From the NCBI RefSeq assembly GCF_010614725.1, contig NZ_JAAEHL010000005.1, positions 62,001 to 126,000 on the forward strand: a stretch of DNA of 64,000 nucleotides. The letters run 5' to 3'. This document shows positions 17,668 through 27,318 of this stretch, one piece after another. This DNA comes from Flavobacterium ajazii (GTDB lineage: Bacteria; Bacteroidota; Bacteroidia; Flavobacteriales; Flavobacteriaceae). Each line of letters opens with the position of its first letter. Position 1 is the stretch's first letter. The position numbers were made by a program, and so were the translations under genes. Under the pieces are notes generated by a model. That model did not search any database, was not told the origin of the DNA, and saw only the letters and a program-made list of their open reading frames with translations.

Positions 17668-19701
17668 ATGAAAGTATTAAATTTCCCTTTAACTAAAATT
17701 ACAATTTGCTTTATAATCGGCATTTTGGCAGCTTATTACATAGAGCCTGGTTTATTTTTTATAAATTCTGCTGTAGTTACTGTATTGTTACTGTTTATTG
17801 CGTTCTATTTTTTATCTCGAAATCAGAAAAAATTTGTTCTGTTTTTTAGCCTGAACACCTATTTGCTTTCCTTTTTTATTGGATGTGTAACCTTATTATT
17901 CCACACAGAATCTTTACAAAAAACAAATTACACACATTGCAAAAAAGTTTTCGAAACCCCACAGCAGATAACTTTATGCTTACGCGAAAAATTAAAAAGC
18001 AACGATTACAATGACAGATACATTGCTCAAGTTCGCCAAATTGAAAATCAAAATTACTCAGGAAGAATTATCGTAAATATCCAAAAAGACAGCATACCCA
18101 ATTCACTTTTAATTGGAAATATAATCCGTTTAAAAACTACTTTACAAAATAACACTTCACCCAAAAATCCAAATCAATTTGATTATAGTAAATATTTAAA
18201 AGACAAGCAGATATATGCACAGGTTTATATCACAAAATCCGAAATCAGCATTAGCAAAACAATAAAAAAGGATATTTGGTATTATACGGCAAAATTACAT
18301 TCAAGAATAGTAAACAATCTTAACAGACAGCATTTTAATCCTACCGAAATGAATGTAGCCCTGGCACTTATTTTGGGTCAAAGACAGGAAATAACATCAG
18401 ATATTATTCAGGACTATCAATTTTCGGGAGCTACGCATATCCTTTCGGTTTCAGGACTTCATGTAGGTTTTATAATGCTGATTATTAATTTTATTCTAAA
18501 ACCTATTGGCAACACACGAAAAGGTTCTATTATAAAATTGACAGCTATATTAGTATCGCTATTCGTTTTCGCGATAATTTCAGGCTTATCGCCATCAGTT
18601 TTGCGTTCGGTAGTAATGTTTTCATTTCTGGCAGTTGGAAATCATTTACGCAGAGGAGGTAATACCTACCATACTTTATTGGTTTCCCTGCTTTTAATAT
18701 TACTTTTTGAGCCTTATTTTTTATTTGATGTTGGTTTTCAGTTAAGTTATCTTGCCCTGTTTTTTATTTTTTGGCTGCATCCTCTATTGAAAAATATATG
18801 GAATCCCAAAAATAAAATAGTACTACAGATCTGGAATGTTCTGACTGTTTCCTTTGCAGCGCAAATTGGAACCTTACCACTGTGTTTATACTATTTCCAT
18901 CAATTTCCCGGATTATTTTTTGTAACGAATATCGTTATCATCCCAATTTTGTTTATCGTGATGATTACCGGAATAGCCGTGATGGTTTTGGCCATTTTTA
19001 ATATTGTTCCACTATTTTTTATTCAAATTTTAGAAAAAAGTATTTATGTTTTGAATAAAGTTATCCATTTTGTTGCTTCCTTTGATTCTTTTGTAATCAA
19101 AGACATCAGCTTTAATAACTACTATCTGCTTGCATTTTATTTATGCATAACTCTTAGCATTATCTGGGTAAAAAGACCATCCTTTTTAAAACTTGCAGGA
19201 GTTTTGAGTGCTATTATCATCCTGCAAATTTCTTTTATTTTCACTAAAAAAGAAGTACAAAGTCAGAAGGAAATCATTGTTTACAACGTGAAGAAAAAAA
19301 CAATTATTTCTGAAAGAAACGGAAACTCAGTTACCTTTTTTGGCTACAATCCTTTAAGGAATTCATCGCAAAACACTATTTTAAATTCATATCTGACGGC
19401 TAATTTTTGTCATTTAGAAAAAGCTTCAAAAATTCAAAATACATTATATCTTAACAACCAAAAAATCTACATCATTGACAGCACAAATATCTATCTGAAA
19501 ATGATACAGCCTGATATCTTACTACTGACCCAATCTCCGAAAATTAATCTGGAACGAGTTTTGAAAAATTTACATCCAAGAATAATTATTGCTGATGCTT
19601 CCAATTCCTACTCGATTCAAAAACTTTGGAAAACGACCTGTTTAAAACAAAAAATCCCTTTTCACTCTATTAGCGAAAAAGGATTTTACAAATTAAACTA
19701 A
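17668..19701 (+). CDS. comEC: ComEC/Rec2 family DNA uptake channel protein
   Basis: The 677-residue polytopic membrane protein has the ComEC core (SGATHILSVSGLHVGFI, then GLSPSVLRSVVMF) surrounded by many hydrophobic segments, and an N-terminal DUF4131-like region. In natural transformation ComEC passes single-stranded DNA across the inner membrane. The C-terminal 150 residues sit where a metallo-beta-lactamase-like nuclease domain is usual, but no HxHxDH zinc motif is visible, so that domain looks reduced. Whether this cell is naturally competent cannot be told. Confidence 0.85.
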   Translation: MKVLNFPLTKITICFIIGILAAYYIEPGLFFINSAVVTVLLLFIAFYFLSRNQKKFVLFFSLNTYLLSFFIGCVTLLFHTESLQKTNYTHCKKVFETPQQITLCLREKLKSNDYNDRYIAQVRQIENQNYSGRIIVNIQKDSIPNSLLIGNIIRLKTTLQNNTSPKNPNQFDYSKYLKDKQIYAQVYITKSEISISKTIKKDIWYYTAKLHSRIVNNLNRQHFNPTEMNVALALILGQRQEITSDIIQDYQFSGATHILSVSGLHVGFIMLIINFILKPIGNTRKGSIIKLTAILVSLFVFAIISGLSPSVLRSVVMFSFLAVGNHLRRGGNTYHTLLVSLLLILLFEPYFLFDVGFQLSYLALFFIFWLHPLLKNIWNPKNKIVLQIWNVLTVSFAAQIGTLPLCLYYFHQFPGLFFVTNIVIIPILFIVMITGIAVMVLAIFNIVPLFFIQILEKSIYVLNKVIHFVASFDSFVIKDISFNNYYLLAFYLCITLSIIWVKRPSFLKLAGVLSAIIILQISFIFTKKEVQSQKEIIVYNVKKKTIISERNGNSVTFFGYNPLRNSSQNTILNSYLTANFCHLEKASKIQNTLYLNNQKIYIIDSTNIYLKMIQPDILLLTQSPKINLERVLKNLHPRIIIADASNSYSIQKLWKTTCLKQKIPFHSISEKGFYKLN

Positions 19702-19710
19702 GTAATTAAA

Positions 19711-20163
19711 TTATTGTCTATTCAATACTGAATTGGAATCATTTATCCAGCCTTCTACTCCTCCAAAATTATAAGGCAGTTTACCCAATATATTAAAAGC
19801 TCTTTCATCATTTCTTACAAATGCCTTAGCTAGGTATACTTCAGGAAGATTTTGAACTCCAAAGGCTTTTTTTAATTTAATATTCTGATCTCTTTCTTCG
19901 GTTGATTCCTCCGTTTCAGAAAAGTCAAGTTTTAGTAAAACAACATTTTTTCGGGACCATTTTTCAAAGTCTTCAGTTTTAAAAACTTCATTTTGTAAAT
20001 CTTCTGGTGCATCTGTTGCTGTAAATAAAATAAGTATTGGTTTTTTTACTTCATTACTTAGAATTATAGCATCTGTAATGTTAGTTTTCCACTCTAATCC
20101 CTGTGATTTCATTGAAATGTTAATCAGAAAGAATAACACTGGAATAAGTAATTTTCGGCTCAT
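19711..20163 (-). CDS. Exported thioredoxin-fold protein lacking CxxC
   Basis: The 150-residue protein has a signal peptide ending near SMKSQG. It aligns over its whole length with the two next upstream genes. Where the 21100-21567 paralogue has SDWCGWCIRLQNE, this one has TDAPEDLQNE: both redox cysteines are gone and about three residues are deleted. The cis-Pro loop is kept (NLPEVY). It therefore cannot act as a dithiol oxidoreductase, and a binding or chaperone role is possible. The stop is only 10 bases from the convergent comEC stop. Confidence 0.72.
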   Translation of the reverse strand: MSRKLLIPVLFFLINISMKSQGLEWKTNITDAIILSNEVKKPILILFTATDAPEDLQNEVFKTEDFEKWSRKNVVLLKLDFSETEESTEERDQNIKLKKAFGVQNLPEVYLAKAFVRNDERAFNILGKLPYNFGGVEGWINDSNSVLNRQ

Positions 20164-20423
20164 ATAAAATTGTTTTCGATTGTATTAAAAAACTAAATTA
20201 ACATAAAATAAACATCGAAAGCCCCATTTTTTAAACAAATGTCACAGACAAAATGTATTAAAATGGAATTAATTATTTATTACCAAAAATTTAAATTTAA
20301 TTAAATTTTTACAGCTTTAAAATTTCAAATATTCAACTATTTCTAACTTCTTTTATACAAAAAACCCTCCTCGACAATTGCCAAAAAGGGTTATTTAAAA
20401 AATTTAAAAACTTTATTTAAGCT

Positions 20424-20876
20424 TTATTCACTTGGGTGTAAAATAGCTTCTGATTCCGCAATCCACGCCTTGGCTCCTCCTGATTTGTATCCAATTTTAC
20501 CAAGCGCCTGAAATGTCGTTTTATTTTTTCTGATTGAAGCACTTGCAAAACAAACTTCAGGTAGATCTTCAACTCCGAATGCATTTTTAAGTTTTACATT
20601 TTGCTCTTTATCTGTATCAGACGCATTCATATCAGATAAATCTAGTTTAACCAATATAACATTATCTCTTGACCAAACAGCAAAATCCGGTGTTTTAAAA
20701 ACTTCATTTTGAAGATTATTTGGAGCACTAGAAGCAGTAAAAAAGATCAGCATTGGTTTATTTTCTTCATTACTGGCGGCTATAGCAGTGTCCATACTGG
20801 TTTTCCAGACTAAATTTTGTGCTTGAAAAGTGACTGAACCTAAAAAGAAAATTAGTAGGAGTAATTTTTTTATCAT
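20424..20876 (-). CDS. Exported thioredoxin-fold protein lacking CxxC
   Basis: This has 150 residues from the ATG at 20876, which starts the signal peptide MIKKLLLLIFFLGSV; the open frame runs 24 codons further upstream without merit. It is the closest paralogue of the 19711-20163 gene, with the shared pattern TASSAPNNLQNEVFKT, and both lack the CxxC active site. The cis-Pro loop reads DLPEVC. Together with the intact paralogue at 21100 this looks like a tandem triplication followed by loss of redox activity in two copies. Confidence 0.72.
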   Translation of the reverse strand: MIKKLLLLIFFLGSVTFQAQNLVWKTSMDTAIAASNEENKPMLIFFTASSAPNNLQNEVFKTPDFAVWSRDNVILVKLDLSDMNASDTDKEQNVKLKNAFGVEDLPEVCFASASIRKNKTTFQALGKIGYKSGGAKAWIAESEAILHPSE

Positions 20877-21040
20877 AGTATAAAAGATTTGGTTAGTTAG
20901 CAAAACGAAATTAACATTATATTTTAATTCTACAAGATTTTTTAGCACTAAAAATACATAATGTGTTTTTTTAATTCCAATATTTTATCAAAATACAATA
21001 TTTAACAAAACAAACCTTAAAAAGACATTGTTTATTAAAC

Positions 21041-21072
21041 AAAAAAATCCCCTCACTTTTTATCATGAGGAG
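21041..21072 (-). terminator. Terminator after the redox-active thioredoxin gene
   Basis: On the minus strand CTCCTCA pairs with TGAGGGG (one G-T pair) across a 10-base loop, followed by a T run. Confidence 0.7.
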
Positions 21073-21099
21073 ATCTTTTATTATTTATAAAAAAGATTT

Positions 21100-21567
21100 T
21101 TACATCTTTGGAGGCTTAATTATTCCGTTAGCTACTGCCAGCCAAGCCGTTGGGCCTCCGGCAACATAACCGGTGTTCCCAAGACCTTTAAAGTTTACTT
21201 TTCCATCCTTACTTTCTGCTGTTGCAAAGTGAACCGTTGGATATCCCTGAACTGCAAAAGCTTGCTGTAATTCAGCATTTTGATTTTTAATTTCCGGAAC
21301 CTGAGCAGTTCTTCTAGGGTAATCCAATTCAACCAAAATTACATTTTCTTTTGCCCATTTTTGAAATTCAGGCGTTTTCAAAACCTCATTTTGCAAACGG
21401 ATACACCAGCCACACCAGTCACTCCCTGTAAAAAACATCATTAAAGGCTTTTTTTCCTTATTACTAATCTCAATTGCTTCTCTAACATCTGTATGCCAAT
21501 TTAGCTCTTGAGCCTGCAAGGCAAAAGAACCTATTGTAAAAAATGCCAGTATAAATATTTTTTTCAT
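21100..21567 (-). CDS. Exported thioredoxin-family protein with WCGWC active site
   Basis: The 155-residue protein has a signal peptide ending AQE. The thioredoxin fold carries the active site SDWCGWC near residues 49-54 and a cis-Pro loop GYPTV near 90. It probably keeps exported proteins in the right thiol state in the periplasm. It is the intact member of a three-gene paralogous array; the two downstream genes lack the cysteines. A TAAATTTG promoter box lies about 20 bases upstream, so it is transcribed separately from the peptide transporter cluster. Confidence 0.85.
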   Translation of the reverse strand: MKKIFILAFFTIGSFALQAQELNWHTDVREAIEISNKEKKPLMMFFTGSDWCGWCIRLQNEVLKTPEFQKWAKENVILVELDYPRRTAQVPEIKNQNAELQQAFAVQGYPTVHFATAESKDGKVNFKGLGNTGYVAGGPTAWLAVANGIIKPPKM

Positions 21568-21584
21568 TTCGTTTTAATTTTCTT

Positions 21585-21592
21585 CAAATTTA
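21585..21592 (-). promoter_or_regulatory. -7 promoter element for the thioredoxin gene
   Basis: TAAATTTG on the minus strand matches TAnnTTTG, 18 bases upstream of the ATG. Confidence 0.5.
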
Positions 21593-21615
21593 AATAAAAA
21601 TAACATCACTGGTAG

Positions 21616-23421
21616 TTATCTCACTCCATGCATTAATTTTTTAATAACAGGGGTCATTAAAATTGAAAACAAAGCCACCAAAATTGATATAATAGTCAGC
21701 ATCCAAAAGAAATAACTTAAACCGTGCTCATTGGCAATTTTATCAATATTCTCACCAAACATACCTGCTCCTTTCATTCCGATGGCCACTGCCAGATACC
21801 AAACCCCAAACATAAAAGCAATCATACGGGCAGGAACTAATTTACTAACATACGAAAGTCCAACCGGAGAAATACAAAGCTCTCCCATTGTATGAAAAAG
21901 ATAAACCAAAATCAGCCAAATCATACTTACCGACGCCGTTTTAGCACCCGGCTCGATACCATTTGCACCAAAAGCTACACAAGCCATTCCTAATGCAAGC
22001 AATCCCATTCCGATACCATATTTTAAATTCGCAGAAGGGTTGTATTTACTTTCCCACCATTTAGAAAACAATGGAGCTAACGAAATGATAAACAATGAGT
22101 TTAAAGTAGAAAACCAGGTAGCAGGAACTTCTGTTAATGCCACGGTAACTTTATCAATCTTTAAAGATTTTAATGTTTCATCTGACAATGACAGATATCC
22201 GGCTGTATAATAATCTTTAACCAGCATCCAGATTGCTATCGCCCAAATAATGACAAAACTAATACTCAAAATAATATTAGCGACAGCATATAATTTAAAA
22301 GTCTGCCTGAACAATAAAATCAAAACCCATGTAATAATAACCAAAGGTAAAATCGTAATTAATGAATTTACTACTAAAAAAATTACGCTCCAATTTCCAA
22401 CCAAAACACGATCTGTATAATCACTGGCAAAAATGGTCAAACTGTTTGGAGACTGCTCAAAAATTGCCCAAAAGAAGATTGTCAGAAAAGCAAAGAAAGT
22501 TACAGCTATCAACTTTTCTTTAGTGATTTTTGAATATTGCGTAAATCTGTAAACTAATAAGACAATAAAAACAATCAGAGCAGAAAGTATCGCAATTGAA
22601 TTTCCGTTATCCCCAAGGAAAGAAAAAATATTTACCTTTCCTCCCGATATTTTTGCTGCAGGATCATTTACAAGCCATAATAACGCCACAATTGAAGAGA
22701 ATGCTATTGCTGCTAACTGCAACGGTGAAAAAGGATTTCTTTTATCTGTATCCAAAGCTTCAGCTTGTGCCTTGCTTTCTTTGTTTGGTTTTAAACCGAT
22801 ATCTCCAAAAATATTTTGAGACAGCCAAAACTGCAGCATTCCGAAGAACATAAAAATTCCTGCTAATCCAAAACCATAACTCCAACCTACTTTTTCTCCC
22901 AAATATCCACAAAGCAAAATTCCGAAAAAAGCACCTGCATTCACGCCCATATAAAACAAAGTATAGGCTCCGTCTTTCTTTTCAGGACGATCTTTGTACA
23001 TTTCTGAAACAATAGAAGTCATATTTGGTTTGAAAAAACCATTTCCAAAGACCAATAATACTAATCCCAAGTAAATAGAAAATTCTGTTTCAACCGCCAT
23101 AGAAGCATGACCCAACGTCATTAAAACCGCCCCTACAACAACCGCCCAGCGAAAACCAATTACTTTGTCTGCAAAATAACCGCCAAGCATGGTAGACAGA
23201 TAAACCAATCCTACATAAGAACCGAAAAGCGCAGAAGCGTTTTCACGAGTCCAGCCCCAGCCGCCATCTACAAAAGAAGTGGTTAAAAATAAAATCAATA
23301 ATGAACGCATTCCATAAAACGAAAAACGCTCCCACATCTCTGTAAAAAATAAAACGAATAAACCGGCAGGATGTCCTAAAACGGTACTCTTAAAAAATTG
23401 ATCTGTATTGTTCTGACTCAT
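21616..23421 (-). CDS. Proton-dependent oligopeptide transporter (POT/PTR2)
   Basis: The 601-residue major-facilitator protein imports di- and tripeptides with protons across the inner membrane. The family signature is near the N-terminus: TEMWERFSFYGMR (ExxERFxYYG type), then GNGFFKPNMTSIVSEMY and FYMGVNAGAFFG. It is longer than the neighbouring paralogue, with an extra loop around residues 370-450. It is 35 bases downstream of the second POT gene, which in turn follows DPP IV closely, so the three probably form one transcript for peptide use. Confidence 0.93.
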   Translation of the reverse strand: MSQNNTDQFFKSTVLGHPAGLFVLFFTEMWERFSFYGMRSLLILFLTTSFVDGGWGWTRENASALFGSYVGLVYLSTMLGGYFADKVIGFRWAVVVGAVLMTLGHASMAVETEFSIYLGLVLLVFGNGFFKPNMTSIVSEMYKDRPEKKDGAYTLFYMGVNAGAFFGILLCGYLGEKVGWSYGFGLAGIFMFFGMLQFWLSQNIFGDIGLKPNKESKAQAEALDTDKRNPFSPLQLAAIAFSSIVALLWLVNDPAAKISGGKVNIFSFLGDNGNSIAILSALIVFIVLLVYRFTQYSKITKEKLIAVTFFAFLTIFFWAIFEQSPNSLTIFASDYTDRVLVGNWSVIFLVVNSLITILPLVIITWVLILLFRQTFKLYAVANIILSISFVIIWAIAIWMLVKDYYTAGYLSLSDETLKSLKIDKVTVALTEVPATWFSTLNSLFIISLAPLFSKWWESKYNPSANLKYGIGMGLLALGMACVAFGANGIEPGAKTASVSMIWLILVYLFHTMGELCISPVGLSYVSKLVPARMIAFMFGVWYLAVAIGMKGAGMFGENIDKIANEHGLSYFFWMLTIISILVALFSILMTPVIKKLMHGVR

Positions 23422-23456
23422 ATTAAAAATTTAAAACTAATTCTTTTAAGAACTTT

Positions 23457-24959
23457 TTATTTAACCTCCTGCATTAACTTACGCACCAAAGGTGAAAGTG
23501 CAACCAAAACTATACCCGCAATCAGTGCATAAATTGCCAATTGATAATAACCATCAGTAAAAGCAATCAATTTATCTGCTGCCGAAGCATTCTCATCAGG
23601 AGACGACATGCCTGCCCCTAACAAACCTGCAACATATTGCCCGTAAGCACTCGCCAAAAACCACATTCCCATCATCATTCCTGACAATCTTTTTGGAGAT
23701 AATTTGGTCATAATTGACAACCCAATTGGCGACAAACACAACTCTGCCAAAGTAATAATCAGGTATGAAACCGTAAAAACATTTAAAGATGTTTTACCAT
23801 CCGGACCAGCAAAGAAACGAGTAGAGTAAAAAACATAAAACGCCGCAGCTAAGAACAAAAATCCAATTCCAAATTTAATTACAGTGTTCGGCTCAATTTT
23901 TCGTTTTGCTAATCCTAACCATAACAAACCGATAATTGGACTAAAAATAATTACGAACAAAGAGTTTGAAGAGTTGTTCACCATATTAGGATCAATATTG
24001 AAAAACAACAACTTGTCCGAAAGATTGTATTTTGCAAATAAAGATAATGATCCTCCACTTTGTTCAAAGAAAGCCCAGAAAACTACTGAGAATAAAATAA
24101 AAACCAATGCTGCAATTAATTTTTTACGCGCTGCTTCACTATTTTCTTTAAATGTTTCATACAAGAAATACAACAAGGCTAATGGACCAATACTATACAT
24201 AAAATAATCTGTATAGTCAGTATTTTTAATCATCAAAAAGACAAGCGGAATACTCAGTAAGGCTCCAACATACACAGCAATTTCTTTGGTTTTGCGTTTT
24301 GAAGGTTCATTTTCTAATAACGGCGAGTCTCCAATTGGACCTAATGCATTTTTAGTATACACAAAAGTGATTAATCCAATAACCATTACAGCAGCGGCAG
24401 CCAAAAAAGCATAACTCCATCCAAAATCTTCACTTTTCCCTAAATAAACACAAACAATACCTCCTAAAAAAGCTCCAGCATTAATTCCTGAATAAAACAA
24501 GCCAAAACCTGCATCACGACGAGGATCACCTTCCTTGTATAATTCACCAACCATCGAAGATATATTCGGTTTAAAAAAACCTGTACCTATAATAGTCAGT
24601 GTAATTCCGACATAAAATAAGGCTTGCGGGGAAAACGCAATGATTAAGTTTCCTAAAATCATAATTAGACCTCCGAAAAACAATGATTTTTTAAACCCTA
24701 AAATTTTGTCCGCAAAAATTCCACCTATAAAAGTGAAAGCATACACAAACGCCTGAATAGCACCGTATTTTAAATTGGCATCTTTATCAGATAAAGCTAA
24801 TCCTAAAAGCTGATCTGCCATAAAAATGGTCAACACACCACGCATTCCGTAGAAACAAAAACGCTCCCACATTTCAACAAAAAACAAATACCATAACTGT
24901 TTCGGGTATTTTCCTTCGAAATTTTGAATTTCCTCTAAAGTTGGTCTAATTGCGCTCAT
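23457..24959 (-). CDS. Proton-dependent oligopeptide transporter (POT/PTR2)
   Basis: This 500-residue inner-membrane peptide symporter carries VEMWERFCFYGMRG near the N-terminus, GTGFFKPNISSMVGELY, and LFYSGINAGAFLGG, all standard POT motifs. Its length is typical for bacterial DtpT-like proteins. It starts eight bases after the DPP IV stop and precedes the second POT gene. DPP IV would supply X-Pro or X-Ala dipeptides in the periplasm, which these carriers can import. Confidence 0.94.
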   Translation of the reverse strand: MSAIRPTLEEIQNFEGKYPKQLWYLFFVEMWERFCFYGMRGVLTIFMADQLLGLALSDKDANLKYGAIQAFVYAFTFIGGIFADKILGFKKSLFFGGLIMILGNLIIAFSPQALFYVGITLTIIGTGFFKPNISSMVGELYKEGDPRRDAGFGLFYSGINAGAFLGGIVCVYLGKSEDFGWSYAFLAAAAVMVIGLITFVYTKNALGPIGDSPLLENEPSKRKTKEIAVYVGALLSIPLVFLMIKNTDYTDYFMYSIGPLALLYFLYETFKENSEAARKKLIAALVFILFSVVFWAFFEQSGGSLSLFAKYNLSDKLLFFNIDPNMVNNSSNSLFVIIFSPIIGLLWLGLAKRKIEPNTVIKFGIGFLFLAAAFYVFYSTRFFAGPDGKTSLNVFTVSYLIITLAELCLSPIGLSIMTKLSPKRLSGMMMGMWFLASAYGQYVAGLLGAGMSSPDENASAADKLIAFTDGYYQLAIYALIAGIVLVALSPLVRKLMQEVK

Positions 24960-24967
24960 GCTTACTA

Positions 24968-27139
24968 TTATAAATTTTCTTTTATGAAATTAGTCATTTT
25001 ATTATACAACTGAATTCTGGTTTTTCCACCATAAATACCGTGGTTTTTATCAGGATATATCTGGGAATCAAATTGTTTGTTTGCCTGGATTAGAGCCTCC
25101 ATCATCTGCATGGAGTTTTGTACATGTACATTATCATCTCCCGAACCGTGAATCAAAAGGAATTTACCTTTTAATTTATTTACGTGGTTGATTGGGGAAT
25201 TATTATCATATCCGTTTGCATTTTCCTGCGGTGTCTGCATATATCTTTCGGTATAAACACTATCATAAAAACGCCAGTTGGTTACCGGAGCAACAGCAAT
25301 TGCCATTTTGAATACATCTGCTCCCTGAAAAATACAATTTGAAGCCATAAAACCACCATAACTCCATCCAAAAATTCCAATTCTTGAAGCATCGACATAA
25401 GGATAAGCACCAATAACTTTGGCAGCATCAATCTGATCTTCTACTTCGTATTTACCTAATTCTTTTTGTGTTACCTTTTTAAAATCAGCACCTTTGAAAC
25501 CTGTTCCTCTTCCATCAACACAAGCTACAATATAACCTTGTTGTGTAAGCGAAAGAAACCAGTAATCATCTGTATTATTCCAGTCATTATTTACCTGCTG
25601 AGATCCCGGACCAGAATATTGGTACATAAAAACAGGGTATTTTTTAGAAGGATCAAAATCTTTTGGTTTTAAAATCCAGGCATTTAATTCATTTCCTTTA
25701 GCTGTTTTTAAAACGAAGAATTCCTTTTTTGGCAGATTGTAAGCTTCTAATTTAGCAGCAAGAGCTTTATTATCTTCGATTACCTGAATTTCCTTTCCGG
25801 TTTTCGCTTCATTTAAAGTATAAGTTGTAGGCTGTAAATTACTTGAAAAAGTAGTAATAAAATATTGGAAATTTGGACTGAAAGTCGCTGCACTTGTTCC
25901 AATTTTAGTAGTTAAAGCTGTTTTGTTTTTCCCGTCCAATGAAATACGGTAAACTGCTCTGTTGATAGAACCATTTTCAGTAGACTGATAGAAAATAGTT
26001 TTTGTTTTTTCGTCGAAACCGTAGTATGAAGTCACTTCCCAGTTTCCTTTTGTAACCTGATTTTTAATCTTTCCGGCTTTATCATAAACATAAATATGAT
26101 TAAATCCATCTTTTTCGCTGGTCCAGATAAAACCATTATCTTTTAAGAAAGTCAAATTATCTGTAACGTCGACATAAGCCTTATCCTTTTCATTTAGTAC
26201 CACTTTTGCTGCAGCTGTAGTTCCATCAATAAATAATAAATCGAGATTATCCTGATGACGGTTTAAAACCTGTGCTGACAAAGTATTATTATCATTTGTC
26301 CATTGTAGCCTTGCGACATAAAAGTCATTATACTTTGCTAAATCAACTTTTTTAGTACCATTTCCGGCTACATCAAAGATATGTAAAGATACTTCTGAGT
26401 TTTTTTCTCCTGCCTTCGGATATTTGAAAGTTTCAATCGTTGGGTATAAACTTTGTTGAAAAATCGACATTGAGAACTCCGGAACCTGGCTCTCATCAAA
26501 ACGGATATAAGCTAGTTTTTTACTGTCTTTACTCCAGTCAAATGCCCGGACAAAAGCAAATTCTTCTTCATAAACCCAATCTGTAATACCGTTAATGATT
26601 GCATTTTTCTTTCCATCAGTAGTAACTGCTGTCGAATTTTTTGAAGCTATGTCATATACATAAAGGTTATTTTCTTTGGCATAAGCAATTTTAGTTCCGT
26701 CAGGAGAAAAAGTCGGTTCCTGAACCTGAAAATCAAAAAGTTTTGTTAATGATTTAGAAGCTATATCATATAAATAATAATCAGCTGTAAATGAGTGGCG
26801 AAATATCTGATTGGAATTACAGGCAATTAAAATCTTTTTTTCAGAAGCATCAAATGTGTAACTGTCAATTCCGTCTGATAGAGCTACATGATTTTTAGTA
26901 TCGATTAAGTTTGATACTTTTTTTAAAGTTGCAAAGTCATATAAATCAATCTGCATGCTTCTGCTTGCCTGGTCTACATTTAAAACCGTATATTGATTTG
27001 TATTTTTTAAGGATTGCAATTCATCCATTCCTTTCGTCCGAAAAGCACCACTATAAATATTTTCAACGGTAATTTTTTGCTGTCCAAAAACAGTTGTAAC
27101 CAGCAATAAAAATATCAGAGTAATTTTACCTGTATTCAT
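24968..27139 (-). CDS. Dipeptidyl peptidase IV (S9B)
   Basis: This exported serine exopeptidase releases N-terminal X-Pro and X-Ala dipeptides. I chose the ATG at 27139, which begins the signal peptide MNTGKITLIFLLLVTTVFGQ; starts at 27145 or 27169 are possible. The N-terminal beta-propeller carries the double glutamate recognition loop (YEEEF near 190). The hydrolase domain has Ser in GWSYGGF near 592, Asp in GSGDDNVH near 669 and His in DKNHGIYGG near 699. It is first in a probable operon with two dipeptide transporters. Confidence 0.94.
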   Translation of the reverse strand: MNTGKITLIFLLLVTTVFGQQKITVENIYSGAFRTKGMDELQSLKNTNQYTVLNVDQASRSMQIDLYDFATLKKVSNLIDTKNHVALSDGIDSYTFDASEKKILIACNSNQIFRHSFTADYYLYDIASKSLTKLFDFQVQEPTFSPDGTKIAYAKENNLYVYDIASKNSTAVTTDGKKNAIINGITDWVYEEEFAFVRAFDWSKDSKKLAYIRFDESQVPEFSMSIFQQSLYPTIETFKYPKAGEKNSEVSLHIFDVAGNGTKKVDLAKYNDFYVARLQWTNDNNTLSAQVLNRHQDNLDLLFIDGTTAAAKVVLNEKDKAYVDVTDNLTFLKDNGFIWTSEKDGFNHIYVYDKAGKIKNQVTKGNWEVTSYYGFDEKTKTIFYQSTENGSINRAVYRISLDGKNKTALTTKIGTSAATFSPNFQYFITTFSSNLQPTTYTLNEAKTGKEIQVIEDNKALAAKLEAYNLPKKEFFVLKTAKGNELNAWILKPKDFDPSKKYPVFMYQYSGPGSQQVNNDWNNTDDYWFLSLTQQGYIVACVDGRGTGFKGADFKKVTQKELGKYEVEDQIDAAKVIGAYPYVDASRIGIFGWSYGGFMASNCIFQGADVFKMAIAVAPVTNWRFYDSVYTERYMQTPQENANGYDNNSPINHVNKLKGKFLLIHGSGDDNVHVQNSMQMMEALIQANKQFDSQIYPDKNHGIYGGKTRIQLYNKMTNFIKENL

Positions 27140-27281
27140 TAGCATTATTTTATTTAAAAAAGAGTCCAATTTTAATGAAAAAAATAAACATAATACACAT
27201 TTTAACTGTTAAATGTTAAAAAAAGTACATTTATATCCTTTTCAAATTTTAAATAGATTATAAACAAAACTCTTAAATTGG

Positions 27282-27289
27282 TATCTTTG
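27282..27289 (+). promoter_or_regulatory. -7 promoter element for HMG-CoA reductase
   Basis: TATCTTTG matches TAnnTTTG, 30 bases before the ATG at 27319. Confidence 0.6.
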
Positions 27290-27318
27290 CCGCAACATTA
27301 TTATTTAATATACTGAGA

